Shown: positions 25,140-35,220 of the stretch, piece by piece
Layout of the letters: each line of letters opens with the position of its first letter
How positions within the stretch are numbered: the first letter of the stretch is position 1
Assembly (NCBI GenBank): GCA_020053915.1
Contig: JAGVMG010000051.1
Location: forward strand, 1-54,584
Source of the DNA: Parachlamydiales bacterium
GTDB taxonomy: Bacteria; Chlamydiota; Chlamydiia; Chlamydiales; Rhabdochlamydiaceae
Direction: 5' to 3'
Length of the DNA stretch: 54,584 bases
Translations under genes and position numbers: made by a program
The notes under the pieces: generated by a model
The model's input: only the letters and a program-made list of their open reading frames with translations
What the model was told of the DNA's origin: nothing
Database searches by the model: none

Positions 25140-25468
25140 GATTTTCCCATATCCATCATTAGGTTGTAATTGAGGTTATTCATAATCCAGACAGAACCGC
25201 CGATCACTAGTATGATCACGATAACTGTAAAGAGGAAGGTGATCGAATTCCAGTGAGGTTTGGATTCCGCGCCGAGGTGCATGAAAAAAACCAGCTGTAA
25301 GATTGCCTGCATCAGGGCAATGATGAAAATCGTCAACATCAATATCCCGTCGGATAGATGATGTTCTCCCACAATCCTATGTGCAGCGAAAATCAAGATC
25401 AGAGAAAAAACGAAAGCGAGAAAGGATGGTTTGAGACTTGCATTCCATCCATGATGTGAATCAATCAT
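25136..25468 (-). CDS. cyoD: Cytochrome bo quinol oxidase subunit IV
   Basis: 110 residues with three membrane segments (FLAFVFSLILIFAAHRIV, ILMLTIFIIALMQAILQLVFFMHL split across TM2, and FLFTVIVIILVIGGSVWIM). The motif QLVFFMHLG is typical of CyoD. A small structural subunit that helps assemble the CuB centre. One base separates it from cyoC. Confidence 0.93.
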   Translation of the reverse strand: MIDSHHGWNASLKPSFLAFVFSLILIFAAHRIVGEHHLSDGILMLTIFIIALMQAILQLVFFMHLGAESKPHWNSITFLFTVIVIILVIGGSVWIMNNLNYNLMMDMGKS

Positions 25469-25469
25469 G

Positions 25470-26078
25470 TTATTTCACTCCCAACAGGTAGACAAACGAA
25501 TAGATAAAAATCCAAACAATATTCAGAAATTGCCAGAACATCTTTAAGCAGATCAGTCTTCTGAGGCTGACATGTGAAATGCCTTCGCGATAGACAGGTA
25601 CCGCTAACACGATCACCCAGAGAAGAGCAAAGAGCATATGGATTGAAAAGGTTCCCATAATGGTGTAGTAGATCGATAGAAAAGCACTCTTTTGCCATCC
25701 ATGACCTAATTGTAGCAGTCTTTGCATGTCAGAGATCTGCATTCCCATAAAAATTATGCCCAGCAGGAATGTCGCACCGAATAGTAGAAGCGTTTTATTT
25801 TTATCGTTTCGATGAGCAAAAGCTCCAGCTAATCCTGCGGTCAAGCTGGCTGTGAGCAGGATGACCGATTGGAGAAGCGCAGAGGACAAACTAAACAAGT
25901 CCTTTCCAGAAGGGCCGCCGTACGTTCCATTTTGTAAAACAGCGTAGGTGGCAAACAACGTCCCAAACAAGACGAAATCGGTGAGTAAGAAAACCCAAAA
26001 ACCAAATGTGGTTCGGGAATACACATCGTGATGAGGATCGGGAAAGCTTTCATGAACACTCTTTTGAGTCTGTTTCAT
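25470..26078 (-). CDS. cyoC: Cytochrome bo quinol oxidase subunit III
   Basis: 202 residues from the ATG at 26078, whose ATGA overlaps the cyoB stop. The open frame continues 46 codons upstream, but that part lies inside cyoB and is Arg-rich shadow. Five membrane segments; [19 protein letters not shown] and the later [20 protein letters not shown] match COX3/CyoC proteins. Inner-membrane subunit that stabilises subunit I. Confidence 0.94.
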   Translation of the reverse strand: MKQTQKSVHESFPDPHHDVYSRTTFGFWVFLLTDFVLFGTLFATYAVLQNGTYGGPSGKDLFSLSSALLQSVILLTASLTAGLAGAFAHRNDKNKTLLLFGATFLLGIIFMGMQISDMQRLLQLGHGWQKSAFLSIYYTIMGTFSIHMLFALLWVIVLAVPVYREGISHVSLRRLICLKMFWQFLNIVWIFIYSFVYLLGVK

Positions 26079-28033
26079 ACGGTTTGTTTCCTGCTTTCGA
26101 TTTTTTCTACTTCTTCTGCGGAGATGTGATAATCCGGGTGTTTTACTGCGAGGTGAAGAATTGCACAAACGACGATTCCAAGAACGCTTATGAGTGCGAG
26201 CCAGAACATGTACCAAATCATCGCAAATCCGAGCACGAAGGTGAGTGCCCCCATGTACACTCCGATCGGTGTGTTTTTAGGCATGTGGATCGGTTCATAT
26301 TTGCGCTTTTCCGGTTTGCCTGATTTTGCGTGCTTGGAAACCCAAAAAGGATCTCTGCAGTGCACTTCAGGTGTGAACGCAAAGTTATAAATAGGAGGAG
26401 GAGAGGTCGTCGACCATTCGAGCGATCTTCCATTCCAAGGATCGCCTGTGAGATCGCGGTTTTGCTTGCGCTGTTTGATGCTCACAAGCAGTTGGAGTAC
26501 TTGAAATCCAACGCCAACGAAGACAAGAAGCGCTCCGATACAAGCGACGGTAAATAAGGGCTGCCATTCAGGAACATTATAGTAGTTTAAACGTCTTGTC
26601 GCGCCCATAAATCCTAAGATGTAGAGTGGCGAGAAGGCGATTAAAAAGCCGATGATCCAGAACCAAAACGCGTATTTCCCCAAGGTTTCGTTGAGTTTGA
26701 ATCCTGCAAATTTTGGGAACCAGTAGCTATAGGCCGCAAAAAATCCAAAGACAACGCCGCCAATGATGACGAAGTGAAAGTGGGCAATTAAAAATAAGCT
26801 GTTATGCACTTGAAAATCCGCTGCAGGGATCGCCATCAGCACTCCTGCCATTCCCCCTAAAGTAAAGATCGCCATAAAACCTAAAAACCAATACATGGGA
26901 GTTGTGAATTGAATCTTCCCTCGGAACATCGTAAAGAGCCAGTTGAACACTTTGACCCCGGTCGGAACCGCGATGATCATCGTCATGATTCCAAAGAACG
27001 CGTTCACATTGGCTCCCGCTCCCATCGTAAAGAAGTGGTGCAGCCAGACGATAAAGGAAAGAATGGTGATCGCAATGATCGCCCAGACCATCGATGTGTA
27101 GCCGAAAAGTTTTTTATGAGAAAAAACAGGAACCACTTCTGAAAAGACCCCGAATGCAGGAAGGACGAGAATGTACACTTCCGGATGGCCCCATGCCCAG
27201 AACAAGTTGATGTACATCATGGGATTGCCGCCAAAATCGGGAGTAAAGATCTTCGTATCGATGAGGCGGTCTGTGGTCAGCATCGCAGCCGTGGCTGTCA
27301 AGATAGGAAAGGCAAAGACGACGAGGATCATTGTCGCAAACGATGCCCATACAAATACAGGCATTTTCATCAGCGACATTCCAGGACAGCGCATCTTTAA
27401 AATGGTGACTAAAAAGTTGATCCCCGAAAGCAAGCTTCCCGCTCCCGAGATCTGAACGCTCCACAACCAATAATCGACCCCGACCCCCGGGTTGTACTTG
27501 ATTCCTGAGAGAGGAGGGTAGGCCGACCAGCCCGTTCCCGCATATTCTCCGACCACAAGAGAGACAAGGACAAACATCCCGCCTGAGACAAAAAGCCAGA
27601 AACTGAGGTTGTTCAAAAAAGGAAACGCCACATCCCGCGCGCCGATTTGCAAGGGTAAGATCAGGTTGATGAGGCCGAACATTAAACCCATCCCGACGAA
27701 GAAGATCATCGTGACACCATGGGCGGTCGCAACCTGTTGAAAATGGGAGGCGGTTAAATAACCCATCGAGTCGCCGACGGCAAATACTTGCTGAGCCCGC
27801 ATCATCAATGCATCGATGAGCCCTTTTGCAAGCATCACGGCAGAGAAGATAATGTACATCAAGCCGATTTTCTTATGATCGACCGATGTGAGCCATTCCG
27901 TCCATAGCCATTTCCAGCGTTTGGTATAAGTTAAGAGTGCAATGAAACCAATGGCACCGATAATCATCGAAGCTCCCGCGAGCCACTCGATCCAATCGTG
28001 ATAAAACGCTTCTAATGTGAGTCTTCCGAACAT
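26075..28033 (-). CDS. cyoB: Cytochrome bo quinol oxidase subunit I
   Basis: 652 residues, the normal CyoB length. It contains the heme and CuB ligands: the first heme His in [14 protein letters not shown], the crosslinked His-Tyr of [17 protein letters not shown], the pair in [11 protein letters not shown], and the final His residues in [12 protein letters not shown]. Proton-channel residues of the D and K type are in expected places. It reduces oxygen to water with electrons from quinol and pumps protons across the inner membrane. Its presence separates this organism from Chlamydiaceae, which rely on cytochrome bd alone. Three bases follow cyoA. Confidence 0.97.
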   Translation of the reverse strand: MFGRLTLEAFYHDWIEWLAGASMIIGAIGFIALLTYTKRWKWLWTEWLTSVDHKKIGLMYIIFSAVMLAKGLIDALMMRAQQVFAVGDSMGYLTASHFQQVATAHGVTMIFFVGMGLMFGLINLILPLQIGARDVAFPFLNNLSFWLFVSGGMFVLVSLVVGEYAGTGWSAYPPLSGIKYNPGVGVDYWLWSVQISGAGSLLSGINFLVTILKMRCPGMSLMKMPVFVWASFATMILVVFAFPILTATAAMLTTDRLIDTKIFTPDFGGNPMMYINLFWAWGHPEVYILVLPAFGVFSEVVPVFSHKKLFGYTSMVWAIIAITILSFIVWLHHFFTMGAGANVNAFFGIMTMIIAVPTGVKVFNWLFTMFRGKIQFTTPMYWFLGFMAIFTLGGMAGVLMAIPAADFQVHNSLFLIAHFHFVIIGGVVFGFFAAYSYWFPKFAGFKLNETLGKYAFWFWIIGFLIAFSPLYILGFMGATRRLNYYNVPEWQPLFTVACIGALLVFVGVGFQVLQLLVSIKQRKQNRDLTGDPWNGRSLEWSTTSPPPIYNFAFTPEVHCRDPFWVSKHAKSGKPEKRKYEPIHMPKNTPIGVYMGALTFVLGFAMIWYMFWLALISVLGIVVCAILHLAVKHPDYHISAEEVEKIESRKQTV

Positions 28034-28036
28034 ATC

Positions 28037-28900
28037 TTACTCCGCTGGCTTCATGTATTTCATCAGGATCTGATCAAACAGGTCGTTTTGGCCCAACACA
28101 AAGTAGGCCACAGGATCGTATTGACTCGGTTCTAAGAGCTTGTTATAGGTGCTTAAATTGAGTTGCTTCGGCGATTTTTTCACTTCTTGCACCCACTGAT
28201 CAAACTCTTCTACCGAACAAGATTTTGCGGTAAACGTCATTCCGGCAAACCCATCGCCGCTGATATTGGCAGAGGCTCCTCGATAGCTGCCGCACTTGTT
28301 CGCAATCAAGTGTAACTTTGAGCGCATGGCTGGCATCGCGTAAATTTGTCCTCCCAGAGCGGGAATCCAGAATGAATTCATCGGAGCATCGGAAGTGATC
28401 TCAAAGTTAATCGGTGTCTTTTCGGGAAATTGGATGAAGTTCACAGTGGCAATTCCTTGTTCCGGATACAAAAACAACCATTTCCATTCGAGCGCGACCG
28501 CTTGAACAACAATCGGTTTAGTCTCCGAATCAATCGGAGTAAATGGATTGAGCTCGTGACTCGATTTCCATGTCAGAATGCCTAAGATCACGATGATGAT
28601 CACAGGCACTCCCCACCAGCAATATTCCGCAATGTAGTTGTGTTCCCAGTCGGGAGCATGCTTGGCATTTTTATTCTCTTCGCGGTATCTCCACGCAAAC
28701 GCCCAAGCGAGAACAAAGACGGGCACCACGACAATGAGCATCAAAAGAGACGCCGTGATAATGAGATCTCGTTCTTTTTCCCCGATCATCCCTTGAGGGT
28801 CTAACACCGCGAGATTATGCGTGGCCATATACCAGACAGTGAGAGCTGCAAGGCCTAAAAAAATGAGAATAAGCAGCGTAATTTTGGTTGATTTTTTCAT
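28037..28900 (-). CDS. cyoA: Cytochrome bo quinol oxidase subunit II
   Basis: 287 residues. An N-terminal hydrophobic segment (ITLLILIFLGLAALTVWYMA) and two membrane helices (DLIITASLLMLIVVVPVFVL and YCWWGVPVIIIVILGIL) precede a cupredoxin domain with VQAVALEWKWLFLYPEQGI. The CuA ligands of cytochrome c oxidases are absent, as expected for a quinol oxidase. No lipobox Cys is seen near the N-terminus, unlike E. coli CyoA. First gene of cyoABCDE; GGGAAGGG precedes the ATG. The 159-base gap upstream should hold the operon promoter, but I see no convincing -35/-10 pair. Confidence 0.95.
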   Translation of the reverse strand: MKKSTKITLLILIFLGLAALTVWYMATHNLAVLDPQGMIGEKERDLIITASLLMLIVVVPVFVLAWAFAWRYREENKNAKHAPDWEHNYIAEYCWWGVPVIIIVILGILTWKSSHELNPFTPIDSETKPIVVQAVALEWKWLFLYPEQGIATVNFIQFPEKTPINFEITSDAPMNSFWIPALGGQIYAMPAMRSKLHLIANKCGSYRGASANISGDGFAGMTFTAKSCSVEEFDQWVQEVKKSPKQLNLSTYNKLLEPSQYDPVAYFVLGQNDLFDQILMKYMKPAE

Positions 28901-29059
28901 CCCTTCCCTTCTCGATAAGAATCAAACTTCTTGGCTCTTCATAACTAATCGGTCGGAAATTGTCTAGCGATAAGTAAAAATAAAAATTTACACGTTCCGA
29001 AATAGACAATGCTCACCTTGATAGAGAGAGCTTAAAAGGAAATTAGATTTATAGAGCCT

Positions 29060-29605
29060 TTAGCGCCGATTCCCAAACAAAAACAACCCCGTACAAAAGA
29101 CCCCATCGACAGGTTCTTGCGCTTTGATGCGCGCAAAAATATCTTCAAGCGTGTGCAGTTCAACATGGATTAGCTCGAACGGATCTAAAGCTGGAGCTTG
29201 CAAATAGCTCACTCCGTTTGCTAACACATAAAAGATCTGCTGGTCGGTAACAGCAGGAAAGGGGAAAACTGTTCCCAGAACAGAAAATTCACCGCCCCCA
29301 TATCCCGTTTCTTCGAGCAGTTCTCTGCGTCCCGCTTCGATCGGCGACTCACCCGGATCGATCCGTCCTCCCGGGCAACTCATGAGCCACTCGCGTGGAG
29401 GATGGCGGTATTCGCGCGTCATCACCAGTTTGCCCTCCGTTGTCAGAGCAATTACCGCAGCAGCGTGTGCACCTAGTTTTAAGACGGTGTAAAGGCGTTC
29501 AGGACCGTGCGGCAATTTTAGATGGTCGACCGCAACATCGAAATATCCATGGTAGGCGATTTCGGTCTTTCGGATGTCAGGAATGGGGATATTGGGCTTG
29601 GACAC
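29060..29605 (-). CDS. NUDIX hydrolase, ADP-ribose pyrophosphatase-like
   Basis: 181 residues. The Nudix box is complete (GGRIDPGESPIEAGRRELLE then ETG), matching GX5EX7REUXEEXGU. The N-terminal strand with FDVAVDHLKLPHG and the VKLGAHAAAVIAL segment fit ADP-ribose/NDP-sugar pyrophosphatases. It hydrolyses a nucleoside diphosphate linked to another moiety; the exact substrate is uncertain. The start lies inside the end of pknD (29-base overlap), so translation is probably coupled to the kinase gene. Confidence 0.88.
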   Translation of the reverse strand: MSKPNIPIPDIRKTEIAYHGYFDVAVDHLKLPHGPERLYTVLKLGAHAAAVIALTTEGKLVMTREYRHPPREWLMSCPGGRIDPGESPIEAGRRELLEETGYGGGEFSVLGTVFPFPAVTDQQIFYVLANGVSYLQAPALDPFELIHVELHTLEDIFARIKAQEPVDGVFCTGLFLFGNRR

Positions 29606-32402
29606 GTTGATGCTCCCGTTTTATCCGTTTATAAAACATTTCTGCTTTTTTTGGCTGCCGAGAACAATGATAGAAAAGATACAGTTGTCGAAACAGCTGG
29701 ATTTTTTCCCAGACAAAAGCTTGAGAGATCCATCCTTTTTTAAGATCGATTCTCTGGTGCAAGAAATTGCCCAAAAGCTCTGATGTAGGCGGGAAGGGGA
29801 GGTTGCCGGCGGCAGAAAAATGGGAAAGCGCGATCTCTTTTCCTTCTTCATGCCATAGGCAGCATCCCATGAGTGGGTAGAGAGGTGATCTCTCCTGAAG
29901 CAATTCTTCAGGAGAAAATGTTTCTAATAAATCGTGCGCGGCCTGCCATTCATTATTGAGAAGAAGCGCCCAGATTTGGAAAGAGGCAATGAGCTCCCGG
30001 TGTTCTTTCGGCCATAAGAAATTCTGTGCAAAAAACGGCAGGAGAAGCTCGCTTTTTTTCGAGCGCAAACATAGATCGCATAAATACAACGCAGTGCGGA
30101 ATGCAGAAGGGGAAAGAGGGGCTTCTGCCTTTGTGCTAAAGCGCTCAAGTGACTCTTTAAGCGGCATTAAGGCAATCTCGATCAGCTCTGCTTCCTCTTT
30201 CACTGTCGCATAATGTAAGTTTTCTTTAACCCAATCTGGATAGCCGAGTTCAAGTAAAGCAAAGAGAGCATTTGAAATGATAACAGGATCGGTGCTCGTT
30301 TCAATGATTTCCACCAAAGTGATCGGCTTCGCTAGCCAAAAGGCAAGTTGTACTGCTAAGGTCGCATTGCAGTGGTTGTGTGGAGGATTTGCGTGATTAG
30401 GCGAGAGAGGCAAGATAAAGGCCAGCGGCTCGAGATGGGTTTTTAACGTCGCAAGTAAGCGTTGGTTGTCAGCTGTAAGAAAGATCAGCGGAACTTGGCG
30501 CAGAACGAGAAGTGCGAACTGGTAAGCAGAGATCCGATCCTGCGAAGACGCTTCGTGCAAACGAAAAGTCAGATGTTCAATGACAATGTGGAGCAGCGGA
30601 TGTTTTGGATATTTTCTTAAAGTCAGCTCCCAGCATTTGATCTCCTCTTCGATATCGCCACAGGCTTTATAGACAAGCGACTTTCCTAAATACTCAAGAG
30701 GCGCTCCCGGTGTAAATCTGAGCTTACCAAATTCGTCCAAAGCAAGAAGATAGAGCCTTTCTCTCTCCGATTTTCTTTTAGATGCAGATGCCTCTTCAAG
30801 AAGAGTGACCCCTGCTCGAAATAACGCCTCTCTTCCTTCTGCTCTTCCTAAAAATGAGTGGCCGATTCGGCGGTATTCGCTCAAGGCCTTCGCATAATTT
30901 TTATTGGCTAAAAACGCGTCGGGAACAGCAAGGCAATTGACCATTGCATTTAAACTGCCGACAGAAATCTGCAGCTCATTGAGCTCAAAGTCGGCATCTC
31001 GATATAGCAGTCCCAGGTGGGTCCCGTGCATCGGGATATGACTGATATAGTGGCATTTGAGATCGTGATCGAGAAAAAGGCGGACATGGTTGTCCACTTT
31101 TTCGATCCGGAGCTCATGCCAGGTGTTTTTTTTCAAATACACATCGGAAATCGCCATCACCTCAACGTTGGATCGGAAGAGTTTGCACGTGGGATTCGCC
31201 TCAGATCCGATCCATAGGCAATACCCCTCTTCGAACCCTGTCCGTTCACTAGCCTCTGGAATCGAGAGGAGAAACCCGAGCCCCGCCCCTCCTTCTTTAA
31301 TGCGCACCTGCGTGCGCATGAGTGTATTTCCCGAAAAACTAGTGCGCGAGATCATTAAACTCACCCATTCCATCACATCCAAGGTCCGTGCGATCGCAAT
31401 GTGTTTCGCAAGGAAAATGTTTTCCTGAAATTCCCAGTCATTTTTTTCAGCGATGTTCAGTGTTCCTGCTGGAATCCATTCGGGACGCCCTTCGAGATAA
31501 CTCTTTAACTCTGCGATGATCTCATCCACACTCTGAAACCGCTTATGCACATCAGGATCCAAACATCTCTTCACAATATCGGAAAGATGCTGCGGGATAT
31601 CTCGGTAGGGAGCCACCTCTTGAGGATCAATGAGTTTTTCCCCATGCAGTGTTTTGCGGAAACTTTGGATCGATGGGCGATGAAACGGTAGATGGAGCGT
31701 CAGCATTTGATAGAGCATCACACCTAAGGAATAGATGTCCGTTAAAACAGAGGAGGGAGCCCCTAAAACTCGCTCAGGAGCGAGAAATGAAAGGGTCCCC
31801 GCAATTTTTCCAGGACGCGTGAGATCTTTCTTTTCACCCTCAGGGGATTCTGCAAGTAAGATCTCCTGCTTTTCTCCAATAAAATCGGCAAGCCCCCAGT
31901 CGAGAAGCATCACCTCGTCGAATTTTCCGACAATGATGTTTTCCGGTTTGAGATCCCGGTGCAAGATCCCCTTAGAATGGCAATAGGCAATTGCTTGGCA
32001 GATAGTTAAATAGATCAACATCAAAGAGGGGATCGAGCTGCCAATCGGATGGCGGATTTTACCCTCTTTCTCCTCATCGAGCGCCGTACGTAGAATTTGC
32101 TTTAAGGTTTCTCCTTCGATGTAGGGCATTGTATAGAAAATACCCGCCTCATCGTGATTAATCGAAAAGATGGGAATGATAGAAGGGTGAGTCAGTTGCG
32201 AGGCAATTCTGGCCTCTCGAAAGAATCTCTCCTGCAGCGTCGTATTGTGGCTCATCTCTTGGCGAATTTGTTTGAGCGCCACATTGCGTCCGCATTTGGG
32301 ATCAAATGCTAAAAACACCTCGCCCATGCCCCCTTTGCCCAGACTGCGCACAATCCGGTAGGAGCCGATCTGAATCGGGAGAGAAGAAGGGTGAGGTTCC
32401 AT
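29577..32402 (-). CDS. pknD: Serine/threonine protein kinase PknD
   Basis: 941 residues, close to the chlamydial PknD length. Kinase domain about 14-290: glycine loop LGKGGMGEVF at 21-30, Lys44 in VALKQI, catalytic HRDLKPENI (Asp150, Asn155), and DWG at 168-170 in place of DFG, as is common in this family. The middle part (about 330-480) has a LamG/concanavalin-like appearance (RTQVRIKEGGAG, HELRIEKVDNHVRLFLDH), and the rest is helical and TPR-like. No membrane helix is evident. In Chlamydia PknD is a dual-specificity kinase. It overlaps the NUDIX gene downstream. Confidence 0.95.
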   Translation of the reverse strand: MEPHPSSLPIQIGSYRIVRSLGKGGMGEVFLAFDPKCGRNVALKQIRQEMSHNTTLQERFFREARIASQLTHPSIIPIFSINHDEAGIFYTMPYIEGETLKQILRTALDEEKEGKIRHPIGSSIPSLMLIYLTICQAIAYCHSKGILHRDLKPENIIVGKFDEVMLLDWGLADFIGEKQEILLAESPEGEKKDLTRPGKIAGTLSFLAPERVLGAPSSVLTDIYSLGVMLYQMLTLHLPFHRPSIQSFRKTLHGEKLIDPQEVAPYRDIPQHLSDIVKRCLDPDVHKRFQSVDEIIAELKSYLEGRPEWIPAGTLNIAEKNDWEFQENIFLAKHIAIARTLDVMEWVSLMISRTSFSGNTLMRTQVRIKEGGAGLGFLLSIPEASERTGFEEGYCLWIGSEANPTCKLFRSNVEVMAISDVYLKKNTWHELRIEKVDNHVRLFLDHDLKCHYISHIPMHGTHLGLLYRDADFELNELQISVGSLNAMVNCLAVPDAFLANKNYAKALSEYRRIGHSFLGRAEGREALFRAGVTLLEEASASKRKSERERLYLLALDEFGKLRFTPGAPLEYLGKSLVYKACGDIEEEIKCWELTLRKYPKHPLLHIVIEHLTFRLHEASSQDRISAYQFALLVLRQVPLIFLTADNQRLLATLKTHLEPLAFILPLSPNHANPPHNHCNATLAVQLAFWLAKPITLVEIIETSTDPVIISNALFALLELGYPDWVKENLHYATVKEEAELIEIALMPLKESLERFSTKAEAPLSPSAFRTALYLCDLCLRSKKSELLLPFFAQNFLWPKEHRELIASFQIWALLLNNEWQAAHDLLETFSPEELLQERSPLYPLMGCCLWHEEGKEIALSHFSAAGNLPFPPTSELLGNFLHQRIDLKKGWISQAFVWEKIQLFRQLYLFYHCSRQPKKAEMFYKRIKREHQRVQAQYPHS

Positions 32403-32468
32403 AGTTGTTTAAACAAAAATTAAAGGAAATACCACCCTCATCCCATAATCCCAGAATATTATCAAGGA

Positions 32469-32732
32469 TTATGAGCCGATTGAGTCTATCTTGCTTGTGT
32501 GTAAAATATTTTTATAAGTACGCCGATACAGGCCAAAGAAAAACAAAATGCAGATAAGAAACATAAGTCCGGAAGGGACGAGTTCTTTGATGCTCAAATT
32601 ATCGATGAAAAAAGCGGGTAAAACTAATAAAATTTGGATGAATGGGATTACAATCAAACGGAAAATTGTAATTTTGAGCCATGTTTTTTTTGTTTTCTGA
32701 TCGCTCTCGTCTAATGCGATGGTGGGAATCAT
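32469..32732 (-). CDS. Small two-helix membrane protein
   Basis: 87 residues. Two hydrophobic segments (ITIFRLIVIPFIQILLVLPA and LVPSGLMFLICILFFFGLY) joined by a short loop, with a charged N-terminus and C-terminus. No motif that names a family. It lies between pknD and the toxin-antitoxin pair on the same strand. The absence of homologous text in the window leaves its role open. Confidence 0.5.
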   Translation of the reverse strand: MIPTIALDESDQKTKKTWLKITIFRLIVIPFIQILLVLPAFFIDNLSIKELVPSGLMFLICILFFFGLYRRTYKNILHTSKIDSIGS

Positions 32733-32833
32733 ACTTCAGCTCCAATTTTGTACAAGTTTACCTTGGAGGCTAAGATTTTTGAAATGAAAATCAGGAAGCG
32801 TTGGACTGACGAAAATTTTATTAAGATGGGTTC

Positions 32834-33226
32834 TTACTTATTCTGAATTCTGGAATTCCGAAAAAACTTGGCAATTTCTTTTTTTGAGATGGACCCTTTC
32901 GCAATCTCTAAAATGAGATCTTGATATTCAGGGTCTATAATTGTGAATGCGCCTTTATAATTCGAAGAAAAAAAGATCAGTGCTGTCATGGAAGCTGTGC
33001 GTTTATTTCCATCTACAAAGGGATGATTTTGGATCATATGGAAAAGATAAGCTGCCGTTTTATCAAAGATTGTTCGATGTAAATCTCGTCCTCCGAATTG
33101 CGCCTTGGGCATTTCCAATGCAGAGCGTAACAGTCCTTCATTAAGAATGCCTTTTGCCCCGCCATATTCGCTAATAAGGCTGTCATGTATTTCATAAACG
33201 AATTCAAAGCTAATATATGAAATCAC
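32834..33226 (-). CDS. doc: Doc-family toxin (Fic fold)
   Basis: 130 residues, the usual Doc length. The Fic/Doc core motif is present as HPFVDGNKRTA near residues 69-79 (HxFxDGNKR), preceded by TAAYLFHMIQNH, and the N-terminal EIHDSLISEYGG is typical of death-on-curing proteins. Doc of phage P1 phosphorylates EF-Tu and halts translation. The ATG overlaps the stop of the antitoxin gene by four bases (33223-33226). Active-site residues are intact, so the toxin is probably functional. Confidence 0.93.
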   Translation of the reverse strand: MISYISFEFVYEIHDSLISEYGGAKGILNEGLLRSALEMPKAQFGGRDLHRTIFDKTAAYLFHMIQNHPFVDGNKRTASMTALIFFSSNYKGAFTIIDPEYQDLILEIAKGSISKKEIAKFFRNSRIQNK

Positions 33227-33453
33227 AAGTCGGCCAGATTCTGCATTAGCTTGCGGTGTTTTTTATTGAGAATTTTAAAATTCTCTCTGAAAACGTCCGT
33301 TTTAGTATCTTCGATAGATTGAATGACGAGTCCTCCGCTCGGACTTACTGAAATTTGAAAGAGAGCGTTTTCTGAAATGCCAGCAGCTTCGAGTAAAGCT
33401 TTATCCACAACAATAGCTCGGCTGTTTCCGTGCTTGATGAGCCGTTTTATCAT
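33223..33453 (-). CDS. AbrB/MazE-type antitoxin
   Basis: 76 residues. Residues 1-45 form a SpoVT/AbrB swapped-hairpin DNA-binding domain (MIKRLIKHGNSRAIVVDKAL and GGLVIQSIED), the MazE type rather than the Phd type normally paired with Doc. The C-terminal tail (50-76, charged and helical) should bind and neutralise the toxin. First gene of the pair, with AAGGGAGG five bases before the ATG, and likely to repress its own promoter at 33481-33510. Confidence 0.88.
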   Translation of the reverse strand: MIKRLIKHGNSRAIVVDKALLEAAGISENALFQISVSPSGGLVIQSIEDTKTDVFRENFKILNKKHRKLMQNLADL

Positions 33454-33480
33454 AATAACCTCCCTTGGTCTGTATCTACA

Positions 33481-33510
33481 ATGTTATCACACTTGTGTTT
33501 ATTGACTCAA
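33481..33510 (-). promoter_or_regulatory. Probable promoter of the toxin-antitoxin operon
   Basis: On the minus strand: TTGAGT (33510-33505), 18-base spacer, TAACAT (33486-33481). The spacer contains an ACAAGTGTGATAACATTGT dyad (ACAA...TTGT), a possible operator for the AbrB-type antitoxin. Confidence 0.5.
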
Positions 33511-33620
33511 GCTTGGTTGTAAGTTGTTTGAATTTAGCTTCTTGTAAATCGAATATCCTGTGGGCTATTTTGAATTTTTCTTCGCCTTGCTCGAAATATC
33601 TAAAATCAGCGAGAATCGCC

Positions 33621-33781
33621 TATACCGAACGTGTTTCAAAATTTGGTTTCCGGCAAAGCTGGCGCTTCAGATTTGCAGTCGGCGAAGCAGGCCAGAGCCA
33701 AGCACAAGGTCGATGGAGGCGACTGCAAAAATGAAGATGCCAGCGCTGCCAGAAACCAAATTTTGAAACACGTTCGGTATA
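33621..33781. repeat. Palindromic element B (161 bp)
   Basis: Outer 30 bases are near-perfect inverted copies (TATACCGAACGTGTTTCAAA, continuing AATTTGGTTTC), then imperfect matches (TTTGCAGTCG on both arms) toward a poorly conserved centre near 33701. It occupies most of the 361-base gap 33454-33814 between the antitoxin promoter and trpS; the remaining left part (33511-33620) shows nothing recognisable. Ends share TATACC with element C at 53402. Short open frames running through it on both strands are a by-product of the palindrome. Confidence 0.85.
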
Positions 33782-33799
33782 AGTCCACTCACCTCTTAA

Positions 33800-34819
<1,020 letters not shown>

Positions 34820-34820
34820 A

Positions 34821-35192
34821 TTACTTCTTGTGCTGCTCTTCTTCGATTTCACAATTGATGTCCTCTTCCTCATCGGCAAGAGGCTCTTTACTTTCCAGAT
34901 ATTCCCTGCAGAGGACATAGACGCCGCCGAGCGCGAAGAGCACGGGGAGCAGAACTTCCCAGTGGATTTCAAATTGGACGGTAACGAATACGCCGCCGAA
35001 GACAAAGAGGGTGATTCCCATGTCGTAGTGGCGACCTAAAAGACATTGGCGGAGAGCCAAGGGGATGCCAACGGCAAGCATGATCCCGGGCCACCAGGCG
35101 CCGAGATAAGAGACGATCGCAAGTCCCACAAGAAAAAGGGCGGTCGTTAAGACTTTGGCTTTTCGTTTAGATGTGATGTGTCGCTCTGCCAT
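34821..35192 (-). CDS. Small membrane protein, unknown
   Basis: 123 residues from the ATG at 35192, which has GGAG seven bases upstream; the open frame extends 16 codons further without support. Four hydrophobic stretches (VLTTALFLVGLAIVSYLG, WWPGIMLAVGIPLAL, MGITLFVFGGVFVTVQF, EVLLPVLFALGGVYVLC) and an acidic tail (ADEEEDINCEIEEEQ). No family recognised. Directly downstream of uvrA's 3' end on the same strand. Confidence 0.7.
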   Translation of the reverse strand: MAERHITSKRKAKVLTTALFLVGLAIVSYLGAWWPGIMLAVGIPLALRQCLLGRHYDMGITLFVFGGVFVTVQFEIHWEVLLPVLFALGGVYVLCREYLESKEPLADEEEDINCEIEEEQHKK

Positions 35193-35220
35193 GAAACACT
35201 CCTTGCTTAATCTCAGTGTA

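Noticed and set aside
26079-26216. 46-codon N-terminal extension of cyoC
   Set aside because: Lies inside cyoB, is Arg-rich and unlike any CyoC N-terminus; the ATG at 26078 with ATGA overlap is preferred.
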